Positions 1-9,226 of a stretch of 38,369 nucleotides of DNA are shown here, one piece after another; positions within the stretch are counted from its first letter, which is position 1; every line of letters starts with the position of its first letter. The position numbers and the translations under genes were made by a program. Where the stretch lies: positions 1 to 38,369 of the forward strand of contig JABIGL010000193.1 of the NCBI GenBank assembly GCA_018650185.1, written 5' to 3'. This DNA comes from Chloroflexota bacterium. GTDB taxonomy: Bacteria > Chloroflexota > Dehalococcoidia > Lucifugimonadales > Lucifugimonadaceae. Below the pieces are notes generated by a model. The model did no database searches and had not been told where the DNA came from. It saw nothing but the letters and a program-made list of their open reading frames with translations.

Positions 1-287
1 CGATGGCGATCATCGAAATAGCACTCGGCAATACCGGTGGGTTTAGCGTCCAGAATTCGTTGCTCATGGTGTACCTGGGATCGCTTGGGATTGCGCAGCT
101 TATGTTCGTGTTTTCGCTGAGCCGTCTGTCGCCAACGCAGGCCGTGATCTATGTCAACTTCAATCCATTGGTGGCAACGGCGATCGGGGCTGCCCTGCTG
201 GAGGAGACGCTGACCGGGACATTCGCACTGGGAGCCGCCGGGGTGATCGTAGGCGCGGTGCTGGTGAACTGGCCAAAGGCCCGTTAG
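1..287 (+). CDS. EamA-family (DMT) transporter, C-terminal part
   Basis: This is the last 94 or so residues of an integral membrane permease of the drug/metabolite transporter superfamily. The gene enters from outside the window, and the Met codon at position 3 is probably internal. At least three hydrophobic helices are visible. The stretch SLSRLSPTQAVIYVNFNPL followed by an ALLEETLT motif and a last Gly/Val-rich helix is typical of the second EamA repeat, where the E-x-L-T motif sits before the final membrane segment. The frame ends at TAG 285-287 after a short basic tail (WPKAR). The substrate cannot be inferred. It converges on the ceramidase-like gene, with a REP-like palindrome between them. 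Confidence 0.8.
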   Translation, partial: MAIIEIALGNTGGFSVQNSLLMVYLGSLGIAQLMFVFSLSRLSPTQAVIYVNFNPLVATAIGAALLEETLTGTFALGAAGVIVGAVLVNWPKAR

Positions 288-313
288 GACGCGTATCGCC
301 TCTCGGCGAATCA

Positions 314-349
314 CCCTCACCCCGGCCTTCTCTCGCCAAGGGGGAGGGG
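314..349. repeat. REP-like C/G-rich imperfect palindrome, copy 1
   Basis: A pyrimidine-rich arm (CCCTCACCCC, 314-323) is followed by CCTTCTCTCGCC and a purine arm (AAGGGGGAGGGG, 338-349). The layout matches the widespread short intergenic palindromes of the type CCCTCACCC...CCCTCTCCC-loop-GGGAGAGGG. It lies between two convergent genes, where such repeats commonly sit. A second, differently degenerate copy is at 3971-4001. Confidence 0.5.
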
Positions 350-391
350 CAAAATAGTTCAATGCTGACGTAGTAACTTCCGCACCACGCC

Positions 392-1426
392 CTATGTTGC
401 GCCGAAGGATGCTCCACCGAGGTTTGCGCACACAAAGACGGTCTGGTCTGGCGACGCCTCTGCCAGGGTTGTCCCGAACTCAGAGGTCAGCGACGCGGTG
501 AATGACTCGAACACGCCATCTCCGATTTTCAGCCCTTTTACGATACCAAGACCCGAATCCGGTTCGGCTCGAACCACGGCCGCGATATCGATGTTCCTGC
601 GGAGCAACGCACCCTGTGTTGCGACTCCGGCCTGAGTGGCCAGTAGCCATCCGAGCGCTTGCACGTCGGCGGCTCCCCGGTCGGTGTGCGTGGGTGCAGG
701 ATTGTCCGAAGACCAGTCAAACGGTCGGACATCGCTGGAAGGACCCCGAATAAACATGCACCCCTCGGCCCCGGACGCCTCTGAGAGGGCCCAACATGCG
801 TAGCCGGGATAGTCGGCCGTCCAGTCCGTCGAGTGCCCACCAATCACGGACCCGGGGCATGAGAATCCGAAGACGCGAGCAATCGGACCGGACACGCCAT
901 CAACGATCATCATCGGTACGATCTCGTTGAGGTCTTCATAGCGACCGTTCACGGAAGTCGCCAGGTCCGGAAGCGACGCCGTAGCAAATCCCAGTTCGGC
1001 GTCCTGCAACCGGCCAGCGGCCAGCGCGGCTATGCCGCCAATCTGTTGAGGAACGTAAGCGGCGTACTGCACATACGCGGCGTTGCCGTCGTCCCACAGG
1101 GGAGGCGATGTGGCATTGCCGGAAACGCCTATCCAGACAAGCGACTCGTCAACACCGGCAGCGCTGGACACGCTCTCGACGACGCGCGCCGTGAACCGTT
1201 CGCTGACGCCCCAGACGTCCAGGGTCACGATGGCCGCCCGATCACCACCGGCCTCAAGTACGAGGACACGTCCCAGCAGATCATCGGTTACGTCGGTCGC
1301 CCGCCGGGTAGCGTGCTCCGGGCCTTCGATCTCGAACCCCACAGGCGGAGTGATTACGGTCTCAGCGTATCCAGCCCGGAGAAGTTCAGAGCGAAGTTGA
1401 GAGCCATGCTGCGAGTCGGATGTCAA
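392..1426 (-). CDS. Neutral/alkaline ceramidase-like protein, metal site apparently lost
   Basis: The 344-residue protein opens with AGYAETVITPPVG (about 18-30), the hallmark N-terminus of neutral-ceramidase-like amidohydrolases. It keeps the family's later landmarks: a TADYPGYA segment and a GPSSDVRP loop. Active members carry an ATHTHSGP zinc motif; here the matching segment near residues 99-108 reads IGVSGNATSP. The later FACHP histidine is replaced (FSCPG), and the PGEPF glutamate position reads GDGVF. The chain stops about where the family's last active-site tyrosine loop (GYxGYxPT) would begin. The start is TTG at 1426, the only usable start after the OsmC stop, with no clear ribosome site. 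It probably shares a transcript with the upstream OsmC gene. Catalysis is doubtful; the fold assignment is good. Confidence 0.7.
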   Translation of the reverse strand: MTSDSQHGSQLRSELLRAGYAETVITPPVGFEIEGPEHATRRATDVTDDLLGRVLVLEAGGDRAAIVTLDVWGVSERFTARVVESVSSAAGVDESLVWIGVSGNATSPPLWDDGNAAYVQYAAYVPQQIGGIAALAAGRLQDAELGFATASLPDLATSVNGRYEDLNEIVPMMIVDGVSGPIARVFGFSCPGSVIGGHSTDWTADYPGYACWALSEASGAEGCMFIRGPSSDVRPFDWSSDNPAPTHTDRGAADVQALGWLLATQAGVATQGALLRRNIDIAAVVRAEPDSGLGIVKGLKIGDGVFESFTASLTSEFGTTLAEASPDQTVFVCANLGGASFGAT

Positions 1427-1495
1427 AAGGCTGTCCCGGTGGCGAGAAGAATTGAAGTTTCTGCAGAAGAGATTGTAGGCGCGTATTTCGAGCCC

Positions 1496-1948
1496 CTATT
1501 CCAGCGATAGCACCACGATCTCCGTGTTAACAGAGTTGGCTATGAAACACTGCTCGTGCGACAGATGGTGCATCGAGTCCATCTGTTCGGGCGTCGGGAT
1601 TGGGTCACCTGAGAACGCTATTCGTGGTCGCAACTCTACGCGGGTGATCGCAAGTTTTCCGGCAGCGTTCTTCTCAAGATAACCAACAGCCTCGTCCGAG
1701 TAGCTGTCCACCACAAATCGGCGTTTGGCGGCGACCGTTAAGAAGGTCAGCATGTGGCAGGCAGAGATCGATGCCACAAAAGACTCTTCCGGATCCACGC
1801 GATCGGCGTTTCCAAGGAATTCAGGCGCAGCGGAAGCGGACACAACTTGCCCACCCTCAAACGACCAGGTGTGATCGCGGGTGTAGGTCGGGTACTTGAA
1901 ATCGTCCGTATCCCTGTTCCAACTCAGTGACGCTTTATGTTCTGACAA
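1496..1948 (-). CDS. OsmC/Ohr-family peroxiredoxin-like protein
   Basis: This is a cytosolic thiol peroxidase-fold protein of about 150 residues that would reduce organic hydroperoxides. The two family cysteines are visible: one in FVASISACHM (residue 64 from the chosen start), preceded by the usual DPEESF segment, and one in HEQCFIANS near the C-terminus. I place the start at TTG 1948 because AGAAGG lies seven bases upstream. A second TTG at 1978 would add ten residues but has no comparable site. It is divergent from the SMP-30 gene and is followed by the ceramidase-like gene on the same strand, 69 bases away. Confidence 0.85.
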   Translation of the reverse strand: MSEHKASLSWNRDTDDFKYPTYTRDHTWSFEGGQVVSASAAPEFLGNADRVDPEESFVASISACHMLTFLTVAAKRRFVVDSYSDEAVGYLEKNAAGKLAITRVELRPRIAFSGDPIPTPEQMDSMHHLSHEQCFIANSVNTEIVVLSLE

Positions 1949-2051
1949 CTGATGCCCTTCTCGCCCGTTCACGAACAAAGGTAGTCCGACTGCACACGCG
2001 ATGTTAGCCTTCCGACCTCAGTAATGTGGGTAATTGACAGAGGACAGGTAG

Positions 2052-2960
2052 ATGCCACCAGAGATCCAGATCATCGATGAGCGCTTCACTCAGATTGTGG
2101 ACGTCGACGCTTCTATCGAGCTTGTCGCTGACGGCATGGCCTTCACGGAAGGCCCGGCATGGATTCACGACGGCGGCTACCTGATCTGGAGCGACATCCC
2201 GAACAACCGCATCATGCGCTGGTCAGAATCGGGCGGTATCGGTGTTCTCCGGGAGCCAAGCCAGAATGCCAACGGCAATGCGGTGGACGCCGACGGCAAC
2301 ATCCTGACATGTGAAACCAGTGGTCGCCGGGTCTCGATTGCCCGACCGGGTGAGCCGGATTTGACTTTGGTCGATAGTTACGACGGAAAGCCCCTGACCT
2401 CACCAAACGACGTGGTTGTGAAGTCCGATGGCAGCATCTGGTTCTCGGACCCCGACTACGGGTCGCTAGTGGAGGATCAGGGCCACGGCCAGCCATCCGT
2501 ACAGGAACACAACAGGGTGTACCGACTGGATCGAACCACCGGTGAGCTGACGGCGGTGGCAGAAGATTTCGATAAGCCGAATGGACTGGCATTCTCGCCG
2601 GACGAATCTGTGCTCTACGTTTCGGACTCCGGTGCCACCCACGGCGCAGACCGGCCTCACCACGTACGGGCGCTGGATGTCGTTGACGGCAAGACGCTGG
2701 CCAACAGCCGTGTCGTTTGCGAGGTATCGCCGCCTGTTCCGGACGGGCTGCGGGTGGACACCGACGGCAATCTGTATGTCACATCGGGTGAAGGTGTGCA
2801 GGTGTTCACCTCCAACGGCGAAATGCTCGGCAAGTTCGTCACCCCGGAGGTCGCCGCCAACTGTTGTTTCGGAATGGCAGATCGTCACACCCTCTTCATC
2901 TGCGCCACCAGCTCTGTCTGGATGGTTCGACTCAAGTCCACGGGCGCGTACCTGTACTAG
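2052..2960 (+). CDS. SMP-30/gluconolactonase/LRE-family lactonase (copy 1)
   Basis: This is a 302-residue six-bladed beta-propeller that hydrolyses sugar lactones such as gluconolactone using one bound divalent metal. Family landmarks in order are FTEGPAW (metal-ligand Glu), LIWSDIPNNRIMRW, SPNDVVVKSDGSIWFSDP (ligand Asn), NGLAFSPDE followed by LYVSDSG (catalytic or ligand Asp), and PDGLRVDTDGNLYV. All expected ligands are present, so it should be active. The start at 2052 has an AGAGGACAGG ribosome site. It is the first gene of the sugar operon and divergent from osmC. A paralogue follows 59 bases downstream, so the pair looks like an old tandem duplication. Confidence 0.9.
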   Translation: MPPEIQIIDERFTQIVDVDASIELVADGMAFTEGPAWIHDGGYLIWSDIPNNRIMRWSESGGIGVLREPSQNANGNAVDADGNILTCETSGRRVSIARPGEPDLTLVDSYDGKPLTSPNDVVVKSDGSIWFSDPDYGSLVEDQGHGQPSVQEHNRVYRLDRTTGELTAVAEDFDKPNGLAFSPDESVLYVSDSGATHGADRPHHVRALDVVDGKTLANSRVVCEVSPPVPDGLRVDTDGNLYVTSGEGVQVFTSNGEMLGKFVTPEVAANCCFGMADRHTLFICATSSVWMVRLKSTGAYLY

Positions 2961-3019
2961 ACACCCGAACTACGCTCTGGGAACTACTAACACCGATACC
3001 GGGATCAGGAGACACGCAT

Positions 3020-3940
3020 TTGGCAGCGCAATACGAAATCCTTTCAGACGCATTTAACAGGCTCATCGTCCCCGATGAGTCGCTCCGCAAGCTGGGCGAC
3101 GGTTACGAGTGGGCGGAGGGCACGACATGGGTGCCGGATGCCGCAGAGGAAGGCGGGGGTTATCTCGTTTGGAGCGACATCCCGAACGATCGAATGTTGC
3201 GCTGGTCGGAGTCGGACGGCACCACAACGTTCCGACAGCCCTGCGGTTACACCAACGGCCACACCCTGGACCGCGAAGGTCGACTGGTGTCGTGCGAACA
3301 CGGTGGACGTAGGGTCAGTCGGACGGAGCAGGACGGCACGGTCGTGAATCTCGTGGACAACTACGAAGGGAAGAAACTGAACTCCCCCAACGATCTCGTG
3401 GTCAAGAGCGACGGCACGATCTGGTTCACTGACCCGCCGTATGGAATCCTGAGCGATCGGGAAGGTCATAAGGCCGACTCAGAATTGGGTGCCAACTATG
3501 TGTTCAGGCTCTGGCCGGACACCGGGAAGATGGAGATCGTCATCGACGACTTCGATCGGCCAAACGGACTGGCGTTCTCGCCGGACGAGTCGGTCCTATA
3601 CGTTGCCGACACCGGGTACGAACTGGACACGCCCGAGGCGTCGATCCACGCCTTTGACGTATCCGCTGACGGCAATCTGTCGAATCACCGCATCTACGCC
3701 AAGCCCACCCCCGGCAAGTCGGACGGATTCCGCGTGGACACGGACGGCAACGTGTGGACTTCTTCGGGTGACAGCGTGCAGGTGTTCAACCCGGCCGGTG
3801 AGTTGCTCGGCAAGATCATGATGCCGGACCGAAACGCCAACCTCGATTTCGGCGGTCCGAACGGGACGACCTTGTTTGTTGGGGTGAACACCGAGGTGTA
3901 CTCGATAGAGGTGAATGCGCGGCGGGCGGCTCGGCCTTAA
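3020..3940 (+). CDS. SMP-30/gluconolactonase/LRE-family lactonase (copy 2)
   Basis: This is a 306-residue paralogue of the preceding lactonase, with the same propeller landmarks: YEWAEGTTWV (Glu), LVWSDIPNDRMLRW, SPNDLVVKSDGTIWFTDPP (Asn), NGLAFSPDESVLYVADTG (Asp) and DGFRVDTDGNVW. The frame is open upstream to 2864, but that would overlap copy 1. TTG at 3020 has AGGAG at 3007-3011 with ideal spacing and gives a length matching the paralogue. The two proteins are clearly related but diverged, which suggests different lactone preferences rather than simple dosage. It is followed after 66 bases by the FGGY kinase, consistent with lactone opening and then sugar-acid phosphorylation. Confidence 0.88.
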   Translation: MAAQYEILSDAFNRLIVPDESLRKLGDGYEWAEGTTWVPDAAEEGGGYLVWSDIPNDRMLRWSESDGTTTFRQPCGYTNGHTLDREGRLVSCEHGGRRVSRTEQDGTVVNLVDNYEGKKLNSPNDLVVKSDGTIWFTDPPYGILSDREGHKADSELGANYVFRLWPDTGKMEIVIDDFDRPNGLAFSPDESVLYVADTGYELDTPEASIHAFDVSADGNLSNHRIYAKPTPGKSDGFRVDTDGNVWTSSGDSVQVFNPAGELLGKIMMPDRNANLDFGGPNGTTLFVGVNTEVYSIEVNARRAARP

Positions 3941-3970
3941 CGACGAGTTGTGGTGGATGAATTTCTCTCT

Positions 3971-4001
3971 CTTCCCAACCCTCTCCCGCTAGGAGAAGGG
4001 G
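3971..4001. repeat. REP-like palindrome, copy 2, overlapping a ribosome binding site
   Basis: CCCTCTCC (3979-3986) can pair with GGAGAAGGG (3992-4000) around a five-base loop with one bulged A, giving an eight-pair stem. The 3' arm contains AGGAG and AAGGGG, which also serve as the Shine-Dalgarno region of the kinase starting at 4007. The element resembles the palindrome at 314-349 and may be the same repeat family. Confidence 0.5.
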
Positions 4002-4006
4002 CACAT

Positions 4007-5548
4007 ATGACATCAAATAATCGGGCACCCACTCCGTACGTTCTCGCCATCGATATCGGCAGTTCCTCTGTACGCGCCACGGTTTATGACGCCGCAGCCG
4101 ATGTGGTTCCCGGGCTGAGTGTTGCCACTCCACATGTCACACCGACCACTTCTGATGGAGGTGCGGCCGATGACCCGTTCGTCCTTGCTGAGGTAGTGGA
4201 ACGGACCATCGACGATTTACTGGCGCTCGCGGGTGCCGCAGCGTCCGAGATTGTGGCGGTTGGTCTGGACTCGTTCGTGGGTAATCTGATGGGCGTGGAC
4301 GATAACGGTCAGCCAACCACGCCCGTCTACACATACGCAGATACACGGTCGATGGACGATGTGGCGCAGATGCGACGAGACCTTGATGCCGTTGACGTCC
4401 ACCAGCGCACCGGCGTCACGCTGCACACGGCCTACGCCCCGGCCCGTCTTCTATGGATTCGCCGTACCAGCCCGCAGGCGTGGAGCAAAACCGTCGCGTG
4501 GACCGACTTCGCTACGTTCCTGTACACACGCTGGTTTGGTAGTGCCGCGGCATGCAGCAGCTCCGTAGCCTCGTGGAGCGGGCTACTGAATCGGCATACC
4601 GGCAGTTGGGACGACAAGCTCCTCACCTACACCGGTGTATCGGCAGACCAACTGCCCAGACTCGCCGACTACGGCGATACGATGACCGGACCGTCACCCG
4701 AATTCGCGAAGAAGTGGCCAGCGTTGAGCGACGCACAGTTCTGTCTGGCCGTCGGCGATGGCGCTGCGGCAAATGTGGGAGAACGTTGCTCGTCACCGGG
4801 CGCGACTGCGCTTACCGTTGGCACGACTGGCGCTGTACGTGCCGGAGTGCCCATCCCTCTGGCACAGGTCCCAAGGGGATTGAGCGTGTACAACCTGTCC
4901 GGCAACCGCATCCTCCTGGGCGGTGCGGTTACGGACGCCGGAGGGCTGTTTGCCTGGATGCGAGACACGTTTAATGTGCCTGAACCAGCGATGCTAGAGG
5001 CGGAAATATCTGAACTTGCGCCGGACAGCCACGGCCTGACGGTACTCCCATTCCTTCGCGGCGAGCGAAGCCCGGGCTGGCTCGACAACGCCACCGGAGC
5101 AATGGTCGGTCTCCGGGCAAGCACGACCCCGGCACAGATCGTCCGGGCGGGGCTTGAGTCCGTCGCTTACAGGTTCGCGTTGATCGCAGATCGGCTGTCT
5201 GCCGTCGTGGATCCCGGCGATGAGATTGTTGTCGGAGGCGGTGCTGCACAGAGCTCGCCTACGTGGTTACAAATGTTTGCGGACGTACTGGGTAGAACGG
5301 TTGTGGAGTCTGGCGAGCCTGAGACGACCAGTCGTGGCAGCGCGATCCTGGCACTGGAAAGCGCGGGAGTTATCGGTTCTCTGGACGAGCTTCCGGCGCA
5401 ACGGGGCAGGCGATACACTCCGAATCCGACGGCAAGCAACGCCTATCGGCCAGGGCTTGAACGGCACCACGATCTGTACCACTCGTTACTCGACCCACCA
5501 AACGAAGACGGCTCGTACATAAGCGAGTGCGACCACGACCCGATTTAA
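4007..5548 (+). CDS. FGGY-family carbohydrate kinase, gluconokinase-like
   Basis: This 513-residue cytosolic sugar kinase uses ATP and probably makes 6-phosphogluconate. The FGGY_N domain begins with [16 protein letters not shown] (phosphate 1 loop), followed by GLDSF and [20 protein letters not shown] and then HQRTG...[14 protein letters not shown], an arrangement typical of FGGY gluconokinases rather than xylulo- or glycerol kinases. The C-terminal domain carries [26 protein letters not shown] and an adenosine-site Gly run, [20 protein letters not shown]. The start is ATG 4007 with GAAGGGG five bases before it; the frame is open to 3950 but the upstream part runs through the palindrome. It sits between the lactonases and transketolase, which fits gluconate use. 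Substrate specificity is inferred. Confidence 0.85.
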   Translation: MTSNNRAPTPYVLAIDIGSSSVRATVYDAAADVVPGLSVATPHVTPTTSDGGAADDPFVLAEVVERTIDDLLALAGAAASEIVAVGLDSFVGNLMGVDDNGQPTTPVYTYADTRSMDDVAQMRRDLDAVDVHQRTGVTLHTAYAPARLLWIRRTSPQAWSKTVAWTDFATFLYTRWFGSAAACSSSVASWSGLLNRHTGSWDDKLLTYTGVSADQLPRLADYGDTMTGPSPEFAKKWPALSDAQFCLAVGDGAAANVGERCSSPGATALTVGTTGAVRAGVPIPLAQVPRGLSVYNLSGNRILLGGAVTDAGGLFAWMRDTFNVPEPAMLEAEISELAPDSHGLTVLPFLRGERSPGWLDNATGAMVGLRASTTPAQIVRAGLESVAYRFALIADRLSAVVDPGDEIVVGGGAAQSSPTWLQMFADVLGRTVVESGEPETTSRGSAILALESAGVIGSLDELPAQRGRRYTPNPTASNAYRPGLERHHDLYHSLLDPPNEDGSYISECDHDPI

Positions 5549-5561
5549 GGATTCGCAAGAG

Positions 5562-7574
5562 ATGGCGTTGACCCCGGATCAGCTCGACCAGCTTTGCGTT
5601 AATGCCATCCGCTTCCTGTCCGCCGACGCCGTGCAGAAGGTCAACTCCGGTCATCCCGGCGCTCCGATGGGTATGGCCCCTCTCGGCTACACATTGTGGG
5701 ATCGCTTTCTGAGCCACAACCCGGCAAACCCGGACTGGCCCAATCGGGATCGATTCGTGCTGTCCGCCGGTCACGCATCGATGCTTCTTTACAGCCTCCT
5801 GCATCTAACCGGGTACGACCTACCGCTCGAGCAAATCAAAAAATTCAGGCAGATGGGCAGCATCACCCCGGGCCACCCCGAGCGGGGCGTTACGCCGGGT
5901 GTGGAGATCACCACCGGACCTCTGGGACAAGGATTCGCAAACGCACTGGGCATGGCCATCGCCGAGAAGATGCTCGCCGCCCGCTACAACCATCCAGGTC
6001 ACGAGATCATCGACCACCGCACCTACGCACTTGTGTCTGATGGCGATCTCCAAGAGGGCGTTGCGGCAGAGGCGGCATCGCTTGCGGGCACGCTCGGCCT
6101 CGACAAGCTGACCTATATCTGGGACGACAATAAGATATCTATCGAGGGCCATACGAGACTGGCTTTTCGGGAGGACGTAGCGGCCCGATTCCGCGCCTAT
6201 GGATTCGAGGTGATCGGCCCGGTGGACGGTAACGACCTGGGGGCCATCGATGATGCACTCAAGCAGGCGCAGGTCGTGTATCGAAAGCCGTCGCTCATCG
6301 CTGTCCAGACCACACTCGGATATGGCGCGCCGAACAAAGCGAACACTCCTTCGGCGCACGGTGAGGCCCTCGGCGAGGAGGAGCTTGCGGCAACGCGCGA
6401 GGCGCTTGGCTGGAAGAACGGGTCATTTGAAATTCCCACTCATGTGGCGGACCACATGCAGCGAGCACTGGAACGTGGGGCGGGAGCCGAGGCAGCGTGG
6501 AACGCTCGATTTGCGGCGTACCAGGACGCATACCCCGAAGATTCAATTGCTCTGAAACGAGATCTCGCCGGTGAGCTGCCCTCCGACTGGGACGTCGGAC
6601 TGAATGAACTGGCCGAAAACTACCCGGACCCCATCGCCACACGCGCCGTCTCCGGCGATGCCCTTGCAGCTCTCACAGAACGTGTCGATAACCTGACCGG
6701 CGGCTCCGCTGATCTCGGTTCATCCAACAACACACAGGTCCGTGGACGAGGCTCGTTCCAGGCCGAGACCTACCCCGGTCGGAACATGCATTTCGGGGTC
6801 CGGGAGCACGCGATGGGGGCGGTCGCCAACGGTATGGCGGCGCACGGAGGGGTGATCCCCTACACCGCCACTTACCTCGTATTTTCTGACTACATGCGCC
6901 CCGCGTTGAGGCTGGCCGCCATGTGCAAACTGCACTCCATATTCGTCTACACCCACGACTCGCTGGCACTTGGCGAGGACGGTCCGACGCATCAGCCGAT
7001 CTCCCAATTACTGAGCCTGCGGTCCATACCCGGGCTAACGGTGATACGACCGGGCGATGCGCAAGAAACGGTGGAGGCGTGGCGTTTTGGCATGACGCAC
7101 GACGGGCCGGTCGTTCTTGTTCTCAGCAGGCAGGCTCTACCGCCGCTTCGGCGGGAGGAGTCTGGCGCGGAGTCACTTGTGCGCGGCGGCTATGTTCTTT
7201 CTACAGGCACCGATAACCCAGACGTGGTCCTCATAGGCACCGGCTCCGAACTGTCACTTGCGCAGGACGCAGCAGACGCGCTGAAGAAAGAAGACATCAA
7301 CGCACGAGTTGTATCGATGCCGTCGTGGGAACTATTCGACGCTCAGCCGGATGAATACCGAAACAGCGTGTTGCCGCCGTCGATCCGTGCACGGGTTTCC
7401 GTAGAAGCCAGCGCCTCGATGGGGTGGGAACGTTACGTGGGTCTGGACGGCGCATCCGTCGGAATGACCGGATTCGGCGTGTCGGCCCCGGCAGCCGAGG
7501 TACTCGCCAAGTTCGGATTTACCGCGGACAATGTACGGTCCACTGCACTGTCGGTCCTGAAACGACTGCGCTGA
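5562..7574 (+). CDS. tkt: Transketolase
   Basis: This is a full-length 670-residue thiamine-diphosphate enzyme that moves two-carbon ketol units between pentose, triose and hexose phosphates. The N-terminal domain has [13 protein letters not shown], the TPP/Mg motif beginning GDGDLQEG and ending near [10 protein letters not shown], and substrate-binding histidines ([14 protein letters not shown]). The middle domain has [10 protein letters not shown], the TPP-activating Glu in [17 protein letters not shown], and [15 protein letters not shown] standard C-terminal domain follows. Nothing is missing. It begins 13 bases after the kinase stop, with only a weak AAGAG site, which suggests translational coupling. 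It is followed by rpiB, tal and pgi, so it belongs to the non-oxidative pentose phosphate branch. Confidence 0.97.
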   Translation: MALTPDQLDQLCVNAIRFLSADAVQKVNSGHPGAPMGMAPLGYTLWDRFLSHNPANPDWPNRDRFVLSAGHASMLLYSLLHLTGYDLPLEQIKKFRQMGSITPGHPERGVTPGVEITTGPLGQGFANALGMAIAEKMLAARYNHPGHEIIDHRTYALVSDGDLQEGVAAEAASLAGTLGLDKLTYIWDDNKISIEGHTRLAFREDVAARFRAYGFEVIGPVDGNDLGAIDDALKQAQVVYRKPSLIAVQTTLGYGAPNKANTPSAHGEALGEEELAATREALGWKNGSFEIPTHVADHMQRALERGAGAEAAWNARFAAYQDAYPEDSIALKRDLAGELPSDWDVGLNELAENYPDPIATRAVSGDALAALTERVDNLTGGSADLGSSNNTQVRGRGSFQAETYPGRNMHFGVREHAMGAVANGMAAHGGVIPYTATYLVFSDYMRPALRLAAMCKLHSIFVYTHDSLALGEDGPTHQPISQLLSLRSIPGLTVIRPGDAQETVEAWRFGMTHDGPVVLVLSRQALPPLRREESGAESLVRGGYVLSTGTDNPDVVLIGTGSELSLAQDAADALKKEDINARVVSMPSWELFDAQPDEYRNSVLPPSIRARVSVEASASMGWERYVGLDGASVGMTGFGVSAPAAEVLAKFGFTADNVRSTALSVLKRLR

Positions 7575-7616
7575 CCCATTCCTTCACCCCAATCAGACTT
7601 CCAATTCGGAGAACAC

Positions 7617-8075
7617 ATGAAGATCGCCATCAGCGGCGACCACGCCGGTCTCGAAATGAAAAACTACATCCGGGATTATGTTTCCGGATTGGGCCATGAG
7701 GTGGTCGATCACGGCGCACACGAGTACGACGCCGATGACGATTTCCCAGACCTCGCGGCACCGGTAGCTCGTGCGGTAGCCAACGGCGACGTGAACCGGG
7801 GCATAATTCTTTGTGGAAGCGGTGTGGGCGCATCGGTCGCGGCCAACAAAGTTCCAGGCGTACGTGCCGCCATGTGCCACGACACCTACTCAGCGGCGCA
7901 GGGCGTCCAGCACGACGATATGAACGTACTTTGTATGGGAGCGCGGATCGTAGGCGTGGCCCTGGCAGAGGCGCTTGTCGATGCATTCCTGGGTGCGGAG
8001 ATGGACAAGCACCCCAGATTTCAGCGTCGCCTAGACAAGGTGATCAAGCTAGAGAAGGAAGCTCTGGAAGGCTAG
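7617..8075 (+). CDS. rpiB: Ribose-5-phosphate isomerase B
   Basis: This 152-residue RpiB/LacAB-type isomerase interconverts ribose 5-phosphate and ribulose 5-phosphate. The N-terminus MKIAISGDHAGLEMK carries the phosphate-binding Asp-His. GIILCGSGVGASVAANK holds the catalytic-base cysteine loop, and VRAAMCHD plus MNVLCMGARIVG match the rest of the active site. The length is normal for the family. GGAGAA lies just before ATG 7617. The gene lies between transketolase (42-base gap) and transaldolase (9-base gap), so all three are probably cotranscribed. Confidence 0.96.
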   Translation: MKIAISGDHAGLEMKNYIRDYVSGLGHEVVDHGAHEYDADDDFPDLAAPVARAVANGDVNRGIILCGSGVGASVAANKVPGVRAAMCHDTYSAAQGVQHDDMNVLCMGARIVGVALAEALVDAFLGAEMDKHPRFQRRLDKVIKLEKEALEG

Positions 8076-8084
8076 GAGGCGGAG

Positions 8085-9224
8085 ATGCCTGAATCCCCTG
8101 AATCCATTGGCAACACCATCCAGCAAGCACACGCCATCGGCCAGTCGATCTGGTTCGACTACATCAGCCGGAATCTGATCGATTCAGGCGAGCTAAAGCG
8201 ACTTGTTGAATCAGGTGTGCGCGGGGTGACCTCCAACCCGGCGATCTTCCAGAGCGCAATCTCAGGCTCAGGTGATTACGACGCGTCCCTCGTGAGCTAT
8301 GGCGCAGGCGGTTCCGATGACGCTTCTGTGTTTGAACTAATCGCCATCGACGACGTACGCGATGCCGCCGACGTACTCAGGCCTGTGTATGACGGATCGA
8401 ACCGCTCTGATGGATTTGTGAGCATCGAGGTCAATCCACTCCTGGCGGATCGTACCGATGAAACGATTGCCGAGGCCCGTCGTCTGTACGCGTCGATCGA
8501 CCGCCCTAATGTCATGATCAAGGTCCCCGGCACCCCCGAGGGCGTCCCGGCCGTCCGCAAACTGATCTCGGAGGGCATCAGCGTTAACGTGACGCTACTG
8601 TTCTCGCTATCCGCATACCGCACCGCGGCGCGGGCCTACGTCGACGGGCTGGCCGATTACGTTGAAGCGGGAGGGGACGACCTTGGCGGAATATCCAGCG
8701 TTGCGTCCTTTTTTGTAAGCCGGGTGGATACGTCCGCCGATGGTGCGCTGGCTGAGGTAAACGGCGGCGACGAAATTGTCGGCAAGATCGGTATAGCAAA
8801 CGCCCGTCTGGCTTATGCCGAATTCCGGGAGTTGATTTCCACCGCTCAATGGCAGGAACTGGCAGTGCGAGGCGCCCTCCCGCAGCGGCCACTCTGGGCA
8901 AGCACGGGTGTCAAAAACCCTGATTACTCCGACGTTCTGTACATGAACGAGCTAATGGGTGCCGATACGGTTAATACCGCGCCCCCTGCAACACTGGACG
9001 CCTTTCTGGATCATGGCGAGGTATCGGAACGCGTGACGGTAGGCGTGGATGACGCCCGTGCGCAGATCGCCCGTTTGGAGGAGCTCGGCATCAGCCTGGA
9101 TGGCATCACGGATGAACTGCTGACCGCGGGCGTAAAAACGTTTGCGGACGCGTTCGAGGGGTTGTTGGGCGTGATCGCAACCAGGCGAAGTGAACTCTCC
9201 GGCGCTAGCGCCTCTTCGGACTGA
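8085..9224 (+). CDS. tal: Transaldolase (large type)
   Basis: This 379-residue class I aldolase-fold enzyme transfers dihydroxyacetone units between sedoheptulose 7-phosphate and glyceraldehyde 3-phosphate. Visible motifs are GVRGVTSNPAIFQSAI, LYASIDRPNVMIKVPGTPEG with the Schiff-base Lys in IKVPGT, and SVNVTLLFSLSAYRTAARAY, which identify the longer transaldolase group common in actinobacteria, cyanobacteria and relatives. The ribosome site is excellent (AGGAGGCGGAG before ATG 8085). It ends in a Ser/Ala-rich tail two bases before the phosphoglucose isomerase start. In many bacteria these two enzymes are one fused polypeptide. Confidence 0.95.
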   Translation: MPESPESIGNTIQQAHAIGQSIWFDYISRNLIDSGELKRLVESGVRGVTSNPAIFQSAISGSGDYDASLVSYGAGGSDDASVFELIAIDDVRDAADVLRPVYDGSNRSDGFVSIEVNPLLADRTDETIAEARRLYASIDRPNVMIKVPGTPEGVPAVRKLISEGISVNVTLLFSLSAYRTAARAYVDGLADYVEAGGDDLGGISSVASFFVSRVDTSADGALAEVNGGDEIVGKIGIANARLAYAEFRELISTAQWQELAVRGALPQRPLWASTGVKNPDYSDVLYMNELMGADTVNTAPPATLDAFLDHGEVSERVTVGVDDARAQIARLEELGISLDGITDELLTAGVKTFADAFEGLLGVIATRRSELSGASASSD

Positions 9225-9226
9225 TT

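Noticed and set aside
1427-1495. Readthrough fusion of OsmC and the ceramidase-like protein, since the frame is open after the TAG at 1496
   Set aside because: Only 23 sense codons separate the stop from the TTG start, a length that is often open by chance, and no stop-codon recoding signal is visible.
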